This document shows positions 5,872 to 10,275 of a stretch of 10,275 nucleotides of DNA, in pieces. The position numbers and the translations under genes are program-made. The DNA is taken from positions 1 to 10,275 of the forward strand of contig CAJTRW010000024.1 in NCBI GenBank assembly GCA_910578765.1, given 5' to 3'. The stretch comes from an uncultured Christensenella sp. (GTDB taxonomy: Bacteria; Bacillota; Clostridia; Christensenellales; Borkfalkiaceae). How positions within the stretch are numbered: position 1 is the first letter of the stretch; every line of letters starts with the position of its first letter. The notes under the pieces are model-generated. The model did no database searches. It was not told the DNA's origin and was given only the letters and a program-made list of their open reading frames with translations.

Positions 5872-7329
5872 ATGCAAGAATTTGTCTTTTTTATTACAAA
5901 ATACACGGTGATTTTTGCGTGCGCCGTTTATGCTTACAGCAAGTTATTGAAAAGCCGCCTTTATTGGTGGGATATTTTTAGCGTACCGATTTTTATACTA
6001 TTCTCTGTTATTTTGTATGTTATAAACGACTCGTATTTTGTATTTAATGCTTTATGTCTGTTTATAATGACCATCATGTATTTGCTTATCCGTTTTAGGC
6101 ATAACTTTTACTGCATAATATCTGCCGGCTTGATGGCTTTGGGAATGGCGATGTATCTCAGGGCACCTGCATATCTTATAATTTTGCCTATTAACGCGAT
6201 GCTTTTCTTTATCGAAAATTTAACATTAAGAAATTTGCTTGCCCATATTGTTTTAGGTGTTGTTCAATTTTCAATGCTGTATTTTCTTTTCAGATTTAAA
6301 AAATTTAAACACAACATAAATTTCAATGAGAAAAGCATATATTCGTTTCTTTTAAATATTGCAAATATTTTATGCATATTTACAGGTATACTTGTAAACA
6401 CAGATTTCGTTTCCAATCCTGTTTTTGAATTGGGCGAGTTCGCTATTGCATTTTTCGGCATTTCGATTTTATTCCTTTACCGCAAAAACAGTATTGACAG
6501 CTATATACGGCAACAAGCCATTATAGAGCGCGTATTGGTTGAAAAATCTATTGAGGCATACGGCAAACGGGTTTACGTATTGGAGAGGCAAAATGAAATT
6601 ATGGGCAAAATTATTCACCGCGACAATAAAATTTTGCCCGCGTTGGAAACTGCTGTTGTGCAAAACCTGAAAAAGAGTAACGACGAAGAATCTGCCGAGC
6701 TGTTGCAAACGGTCTGCCGTTACAGTGCCGAGCGCGGCGACGACTTGGATTTGTTGAAGCAAACCGCTTTGACCTTCCCGCAGACGCACGTCGCCATGAT
6801 AGACGCTATTTTGTACGATTTAACCCTTCAATGCGAGAACGCCGCAGTCGACTTCTCCGTCGAGCTGTTAAGCGACATAAGGGAATGGTTTGCAGACGAA
6901 AGTCTTGACAGGACTTCGATGAACGTGCTTATTTCCTATTTGGGCGATAACGCGATTAAATCCGCCGCGACAATAAGCGACGGCGGCAAGGTCAAAATTG
7001 TTATAGGCGGCGCCGAGGGTAACGCGCCTTTCGTACGGGTATACGACAACGGCGAGCCGTTCCACACCAAAGTACTTGCCAACATGGGCATTGCGCGCAT
7101 AACTACAAGAAAGGAAACCGGCGGTAACGGTTACGGCTTGCAAACTTTGTTTGAAACCGTGCGCCGCTTCGATGCAAGCTTTACTTTGGACGAAATACCC
7201 TGCCCGCCCTATACAAAATTTGTAGAAGTGTACTTTGACGGACAGCACAGGATTGTTTTGCACTCTCACCGCAGAAAATCAATTAAAGCCGTTTCGGGCA
7301 GAAGTGATTTTGCCGTGGATAAACGTTAA
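5872..7329 (+). CDS. membrane sensor histidine kinase, GHKL/AgrC-like
   Basis: Sensor kinase of 485 aa from this start. Residues 1-205 form about seven or eight hydrophobic membrane segments with short loops and no large extracellular domain, as in AgrC-like receptors. A helical stretch (about 206-245) leads to the phosphoacceptor region GKIIHRDNK with H249. The ATPase domain (about 345-460) has N360 (GDNAIKSA, N box), DNG at 392-394 (G1) and GGNGYGL at 417-423 (G2). It would autophosphorylate on H249 and pass phosphate to D54 of the upstream Spo0A-like regulator; the pairing is inferred from position. ATG 5872 is chosen because a membrane segment starts at once, but 5797 in the same frame (25 more residues) is possible; both ribosome sites are weak and both ATGs sit in a near-identical ATGCArGAAtT context. 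The membrane part is markedly more AT-rich than neighbouring genes. It overlaps the convergent small gene by 4 bp. Confidence 0.85.
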   Translation: MQEFVFFITKYTVIFACAVYAYSKLLKSRLYWWDIFSVPIFILFSVILYVINDSYFVFNALCLFIMTIMYLLIRFRHNFYCIISAGLMALGMAMYLRAPAYLIILPINAMLFFIENLTLRNLLAHIVLGVVQFSMLYFLFRFKKFKHNINFNEKSIYSFLLNIANILCIFTGILVNTDFVSNPVFELGEFAIAFFGISILFLYRKNSIDSYIRQQAIIERVLVEKSIEAYGKRVYVLERQNEIMGKIIHRDNKILPALETAVVQNLKKSNDEESAELLQTVCRYSAERGDDLDLLKQTALTFPQTHVAMIDAILYDLTLQCENAAVDFSVELLSDIREWFADESLDRTSMNVLISYLGDNAIKSAATISDGGKVKIVIGGAEGNAPFVRVYDNGEPFHTKVLANMGIARITTRKETGGNGYGLQTLFETVRRFDASFTLDEIPCPPYTKFVEVYFDGQHRIVLHSHRRKSIKAVSGRSDFAVDKR

Positions 7330-7541
7330 CCTATTTTATACCTTTTTTCCAAATCGTAATCCAGACCGTAAAATTTGGCTTTTTTCCACATTTGAATAAT
7401 TTCAAGACACTCGGTATAGGCGTAGACCTCGCCGAGGGCAAAGGGCGTCTGCCTCTGCTGGGAACCTATTTCTTCCAAATTTTGCGTGAGTGTGGTTATC
7501 AGGTCAAGTAAGACCTGTTCCGCCGTCTTTTTGATATACAT
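7326..7541 (-). CDS. small conserved-looking protein of unknown function
   Basis: A 71-aa soluble protein with a strong ribosome site GGAGG (7550-7554) 8 nt before the ATG, which makes it a real gene candidate despite its size. No signal peptide or membrane segment. Residues 5-28 look helical and possibly coiled (KTAEQVLLDLITTLTQ), and the second half has a pattern I associate with small uncharacterised Firmicutes proteins: FALGEVYAYTECLEII (34-49), then W52, GLDYDLEKRY (59-68). This family impression is from memory and carries no function. The gene is convergent with the kinase, their stop codons overlapping by 4 bp with no terminator between. A 23-bp dyad (7559-7581) lies just upstream of the ribosome site. 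Confidence 0.75.
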   Translation of the reverse strand: MYIKKTAEQVLLDLITTLTQNLEEIGSQQRQTPFALGEVYAYTECLEIIQMWKKAKFYGLDYDLEKRYKIG

Positions 7542-7558
7542 AATTTTATCCTCCGTAA

Positions 7559-7581
7559 GTGTTATGCGTATACGTTAACAC
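7559..7581. promoter_or_regulatory. palindromic site upstream of the small gene
   Basis: GTGTTA (7559-7564) and TAACAC (7576-7581) are perfect inverted arms around 11 bp that contain a second perfect palindrome CGTATACG (7567-7574). It lies 5 bp upstream of the GGAGG site of the 71-aa gene. It resembles an operator or a 5' UTR hairpin; no clear -35/-10 pair could be assigned nearby, so the start of transcription is unknown. Confidence 0.45.
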
Positions 7582-7771
7582 ATGCGGGGGAATTTTTTAT
7601 ATTACTTTTTGTGGGGCGTTTTTTGTACAAAATTGTTGCTTTTTGTATATTTTTGTATAAAATTGTACATTTATGTCGACAAATTACAGGCTTTTTCCCC
7701 TTATTTATTGCTTTTTATTAAGTTTTGTATATACGGATTGTATATTTTTGTTGTTATTAATTGTACATTTC
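7582..7771. other. T-rich intergenic stretch with diverged internal repeat, no credible gene
   Basis: This part of the 490-bp gap 7542-8031 is strongly T-rich on the plus strand. Two blocks recur about 96 bp apart: TTGTATATTTTTGT at 7643-7656 and 7738-7751, and AATTGTACATTT at 7661-7672 and 7759-7770, so a unit of roughly 30-40 bp is present twice. An isolated TGTCGACA palindrome is at 7674-7681. The hydrophobic plus-strand frame 7582-7809 lacks a ribosome site and runs into repeat DNA, so I do not call it a gene. Confidence 0.5.
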
Positions 7772-7880
7772 GCCCCCTTGCCATTCCGCCTTGCGCCCCT
7801 GTCATTTAGAATTTTGCCCCCTGCCATTCCGAACGCCGCCCCTGTCATTCCGAATGTCGCCCCTGTGTCATTCTGAACGC
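7772..7880. repeat. five tandem 21-23-bp units matching the end of the repeat element
   Basis: Units start at 7772, 7795, 7816, 7838 and 7859, each close to GCCCCTGTCATTCCGAACG with periods of 23, 21, 22 and 21 bp. The last unit merges into the left arm of the repeat element at 7867. There are no unique spacers, so it is not a CRISPR array. The pattern looks like tandem amplification of the element's outer end. Confidence 0.7.
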
Positions 7881-7970
7881 AGTGAAGAATCTGTTTCAGA
7901 TCCTTCGCTCCGCTCAGGATGACGGTCGGATTTATTGCTTCGCCGATGACGGTCGGATTTTCGCTTCGCC
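7867..7970. repeat. REP/MITE-like repeat element, copy 2, with tandem flank
   Basis: Left arm 7867-7892 (GTCATTCTGAACGCAGTGAA ... TCT) and right arm 7898-7923 (AGATCCTTCGCTCCGCTCAG ... GAC) are inverted repeats pairing at 21 of 26 positions around a 5-nt loop, with GTCAT/ATGAC at the outer ends. A 26-27-bp unit beginning GATGACGGTCGGATTT follows twice in tandem (7918-7944, 7945-7970). No T run follows, so it is not itself a terminator. Arm orientation is opposite to that of copy 1 at 4587-4670. Confidence 0.75.
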
Positions 7971-7976
7971 GTGCAT

Positions 7977-8014
7977 TAAAACAAAAAGCTTCCCCCGCAA
8001 AGGGAAAGCTTTTG
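7977..8014 (-). terminator. intrinsic terminator of the uraA-upp operon
   Basis: Minus strand: AAAAGCTTTCCC (8002-8013) pairs with GGGGAAGCTTTT (7984-7995, one wobble) around a short loop, and the stem ends in TTTTTGTTTT. It lies 18 bp after the upp stop. This is the best terminator in the window. Confidence 0.85.
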
Positions 8015-8031
8015 TAAATTCGGTTATTAAA

Positions 8032-8670
8032 TTACTTTGTGCCGAAAAGCCTGTCGCCCGCGTCGCCGAGCCCGGGCAGAATATAACAGTTTTCATTAAG
8101 CGCCCTGTCAAGCGTGGAAATGTAAACGGTTACGTCGGGATGAGCTTCCGCAACGCGCTGTACCCCTTCGGGCGCGGCGATTATCGCCATGAATTTTATT
8201 CTTTTACAGCCGCGCTTTTTCAACGCGTCAAGCGCGTCGCACGCAGACCCGCCCGTCGCCAGCATGGGGTCGACAAGAAAAACCGTCTTGTTTTCAATAC
8301 CGTCGGGCAATTTGCAATAATACTCCTGCGGTTCCATAGTCTGCTCGTCACGGTACATGCCGATATGCCCGACGCGTGCCGTAGGAAACACCTTATGCAC
8401 TCCGTTGACCATGCCCAAACCCGCGCGCAGAATAGGAACTATTGCAATGCTTTCTTCGGGGACTTTATACTGCGTAGTGACTTCGAGCGGGGTTTCAACA
8501 GTGACGGGCACAAGCCGTACGTCGCGCATGCTTTCGTACGTCATTATGGTTGTAATTTCCTCGACAAGCTCGCGGAACTCCTTCATGCCCGTTTTTTTGT
8601 CGCGCAGTATCGCTACTTTGTGTTTAATTAAGGGGTGGTCGAATACGAACACGTTTTTATAATTTTTCAT
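8032..8670 (-). CDS. upp: uracil phosphoribosyltransferase
   Basis: Pyrimidine salvage enzyme making UMP and pyrophosphate from uracil and PRPP; cytoplasmic, 212 aa, the normal family length. Motifs are complete: ILRAGLGM (80-87), [12 protein letters not shown] (107-118), the PRPP-binding loop [11 protein letters not shown] (133-143, with D134 and T139), and the uracil-binding tail [16 protein letters not shown] (196-211). The ATG at 8670 has AAGGAG (8678-8683) 7 nt upstream, inside the end of uraA. Its first 14 nt overlap the uraA 3' end, pointing to translational coupling in a uraA-upp operon that ends at the terminator 7977-8014. No defects are visible. Confidence 0.97.
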   Translation of the reverse strand: MKNYKNVFVFDHPLIKHKVAILRDKKTGMKEFRELVEEITTIMTYESMRDVRLVPVTVETPLEVTTQYKVPEESIAIVPILRAGLGMVNGVHKVFPTARVGHIGMYRDEQTMEPQEYYCKLPDGIENKTVFLVDPMLATGGSACDALDALKKRGCKRIKFMAIIAAPEGVQRVAEAHPDVTVYISTLDRALNENCYILPGLGDAGDRLFGTK

Positions 8671-10144
8671 TGTCGCTCTCCTTATTTTCTACGGCGTTCT
8701 GCGCCTGTAAGTCGTCAATGTCAAGCTGCTTGTCCTTATTCTTTTTTCTGCCGGTGATATTAACTATCAAGTTTACTATTATGCCGAGGATAAGCGCGCA
8801 CGCAACCTCGGTTACGGTGACGGAACCGATATTTATGCACATACCGCCCACACCCGCGATTAAAATTACCGACACTACGAAAAGATTTTTATTTTCACCG
8901 AGGTCGACGGGCTGAATCATTTTAAGACCCGACACCGCTATAAATCCGTAAAGTGCAATACATACGCCGCCCATTACGCAGGAAGGTATAGTCGCCAGAA
9001 ACGTTACGAACGGCGCTATGAACGAGCTTACGATAGCAAGCCCCGCCGTAACGAGAATTGTTATAACCGAAGCATTGCCCGATATCGCCACGCAACCGAC
9101 GGACTCGCCGTAAGTGGTGTTGGGGCAGCCGCCGAAAAACGCGCCCGCGACAGAACCTATTCCGTCACCGAGAAGCGTGCGCGAAAGCCCGGGGTCTTTC
9201 AAAAGGTCCGACTCTATTATGGAAGAAATATTTTTATGGTCTGCGATATGCTCGGCAAAAACAACAAACGCAACGGGTATATACGCGACTGCAATCGTGC
9301 CGATATATGCGCCGACGGAACCGGCGTCGCCCGCGCTGTATCCGCCTTTGAACGCCTTAAGGAAAGCAAAATCGGGATACCACTGCATGTGTTTAAACTG
9401 GGAAAAATCTATTACCTTCAATGCGTCGCACTTAGCCGCGTAGCCTATTCCGGTGAAAGCCGCCGCAAGCACATATCCGGCAAGTATGCCTATTATGAAG
9501 GGAATCATCTTCATGAGCTTTTTGCCGTAGACGGAGCAGACCACCGTAACTATCAGTGTGGTAAGCCCGCAAAGCAAAGCGATGTACGGCGAGCAAAGCA
9601 TTTGCGTCGCTGTCTTTTCCGCAATCGTAGGAACGCCCTCCACCATTTCGATAAAGTACTCGGTCACCTCTACGGAGACGTTGCCTTTCATTAAATCGCC
9701 TATGGCGTTGCCCGCAAGCGAAAGCCCGATAATGGCGACCGTGGGGCCTATGACCACCGCGGGCATGATTTTATCAATCCACTTAACGCCCGCAAATTTA
9801 ACGACAACCGCTATTATAACGTAGATAAGCCCCGCAAAAAGCGCGCCCAGCAATAATCCCAAATATCCGAGCGAAGCCGAAACGCCGCCCGCGAATGCCG
9901 CCGCCATACTCCCGAGGAAAGCGAAAGAGCTTCCCAAAAAGACGGGGCTTTTGAATTTTGTAAACAGCAGGTAAACTATCGTTCCCACGCCCGCGCCGAA
10001 AAGCGCCGCCGAGGGGGACATGCCGTTGCCCACGACCATGGGCACGGCGATTGTCGCCGCAAGTATGGCGAGAAGCTGCTGCAACGCAAACAGAATCAAT
10101 CTGCCGACAGGCGGTCTGTCTTTTACGCCGTAAATCATTTTCAT
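8657..10144 (-). CDS. uraA: uracil permease, NCS2 family
   Basis: Proton-coupled uracil uptake across the cytoplasmic membrane; 495 aa with the usual 14-segment NCS2 pattern. Diagnostic parts: [15 protein letters not shown] (21-35, TM1), SSFAFLGSM (72-80), FAEHIADH with E298 (TM8) and [11 protein letters not shown] with E347 (TM10). These glutamates correspond to E241 and E290 of E. coli UraA, which bind uracil. The TM1 histidine of E. coli UraA (H24) is Q23 here. The protein is longer than E. coli UraA because of a hydrophilic loop at about 152-181 and a charged tail (465-495). ATG 10144 is preferred: GGAGAGGA (10154-10161) lies 9 nt upstream; starts at 10138 or 10213 fit less well. Co-transcribed with upp. 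A xanthine-transporting relative is possible, but upp next door favours uracil. Confidence 0.93.
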   Translation of the reverse strand: MKMIYGVKDRPPVGRLILFALQQLLAILAATIAVPMVVGNGMSPSAALFGAGVGTIVYLLFTKFKSPVFLGSSFAFLGSMAAAFAGGVSASLGYLGLLLGALFAGLIYVIIAVVVKFAGVKWIDKIMPAVVIGPTVAIIGLSLAGNAIGDLMKGNVSVEVTEYFIEMVEGVPTIAEKTATQMLCSPYIALLCGLTTLIVTVVCSVYGKKLMKMIPFIIGILAGYVLAAAFTGIGYAAKCDALKVIDFSQFKHMQWYPDFAFLKAFKGGYSAGDAGSVGAYIGTIAVAYIPVAFVVFAEHIADHKNISSIIESDLLKDPGLSRTLLGDGIGSVAGAFFGGCPNTTYGESVGCVAISGNASVITILVTAGLAIVSSFIAPFVTFLATIPSCVMGGVCIALYGFIAVSGLKMIQPVDLGENKNLFVVSVILIAGVGGMCINIGSVTVTEVACALILGIIVNLIVNITGRKKNKDKQLDIDDLQAQNAVENKESDNEKL

Positions 10145-10170
10145 CTGTAAAAATCCTCTCCTTTGTTTTC

Positions 10171-10194
10171 GTCCGTTTTCTGTTTTGCACGGAC
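10171..10194 (-). other. hairpin in the uraA leader
   Basis: On the minus strand GTCCGT (10189-10194) and ACGGAC (10171-10176) form a 6-bp stem around a 12-nt loop, right at the predicted transcript start and ahead of the ribosome site. It may stabilise the mRNA 5' end or bind a regulator. I do not see the standard PyrR anti-antiterminator or attenuator layout. Confidence 0.4.
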
Positions 10195-10201
10195 CTTGCA
10201 T

Positions 10202-10230
10202 ATTATAACACACCGTTTACGAAATTGCAA
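10202..10230 (-). promoter_or_regulatory. sigma-A-type promoter of uraA-upp
   Basis: Minus strand: TTGCAA (10225-10230), a 17-nt spacer and a perfect TATAAT (10202-10207). The start site is near 10195, giving a leader of about 50 nt. Nothing else recognisable lies between 10231 and the window end. Confidence 0.8.
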
Positions 10231-10275
10231 TAACCGTACAGAAAAAGCCGTCGTTTTTTTCCATATAAAAAGCGG

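Noticed and set aside
7674..7681. TGTCGACA as a pair of Spo0A boxes
   Set aside because: Each strand matches 0A box at only 6 of 7 bases, the site is a simple palindrome in low-complexity DNA, and no promoter was recognised beside it.
7582..7809. 75-codon hydrophobic plus-strand frame
   Set aside because: No ribosome site; the hydrophobicity comes from T-rich DNA and the C-terminus is translated repeat sequence.
7772..7970. CRISPR array
   Set aside because: The repeats are directly adjacent, imperfect, and without unique spacers; no cas gene is present.
7882..8631. 249-codon plus-strand open frame
   Set aside because: It is antisense to the complete upp gene and its start lies in the repeat element and terminator.
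10231..10275. terminator of an upstream gene at the right edge
   Set aside because: A short A-rich/GCCGTCG/T-rich stretch can pair weakly, but the stem has little GC and the neighbouring gene is outside the window.

Overview
The window looks like chromosomal DNA from an uncultured anaerobic Bacillota/Clostridia-type bacterium. The reasons are a response regulator with a Spo0A-type C-terminal DNA-binding domain, a clostridial-style GHKL kinase, strong purine-rich Shine-Dalgarno sites, clear sigma-A-type promoters with 17-bp spacers, and a class II xylose isomerase. The genus cannot be told from the sequence alone. No phage, transposase, integrase, CRISPR array, rRNA or tRNA was seen.

Region 1 (1-4545, all on the minus strand) is a xylose/xylo-oligosaccharide module read right to left: xylA (xylose isomerase), xylB (xylulokinase; its ATG directly abuts the xylA stop) and, after a terminator-like hairpin and its own promoter, a cytoplasmic GH43 beta-xylosidase. 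Together they would release D-xylose from imported xylo-oligosaccharides and convert it to D-xylulose 5-phosphate. Neither transporter nor regulator is visible. Candidate operators overlap both promoters. A twelve-codon fragment of a possible next gene sits at the left edge.

Region 2 (4546-7329) starts with a spacer carrying a repeat element and a perfect-TATAAT promoter. It continues with a two-gene signalling module on the plus strand: a Spo0A-like response regulator and a membrane GHKL histidine kinase. The 200-270 bp gap between them holds two hairpins and a weak minus-strand micro-ORF. This is the least ordinary part of the window.

Region 3 (7326-8031) has a small conserved-looking protein of unknown function (71 aa, minus strand), tail-to-tail with the kinase. 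It is followed by about 490 bp without a convincing gene: a palindrome, T-rich repeated DNA, and a second copy of the repeat element with a tandemly expanded end.

Region 4 (7977-10275, minus strand) is a pyrimidine salvage operon: uraA (NCS2 uracil permease) and upp (uracil phosphoribosyltransferase), overlapping by 14 nt, with a near-consensus promoter upstream and a strong intrinsic terminator downstream. Imported uracil would be converted directly to UMP.

Most of the window is ordinary metabolism. The points worth a second look are the Spo0A-like/GHKL pair, the altered recognition helix, the regulatory palindromes, and the repeat element whose GTCAT ends are tandemly duplicated at both loci.
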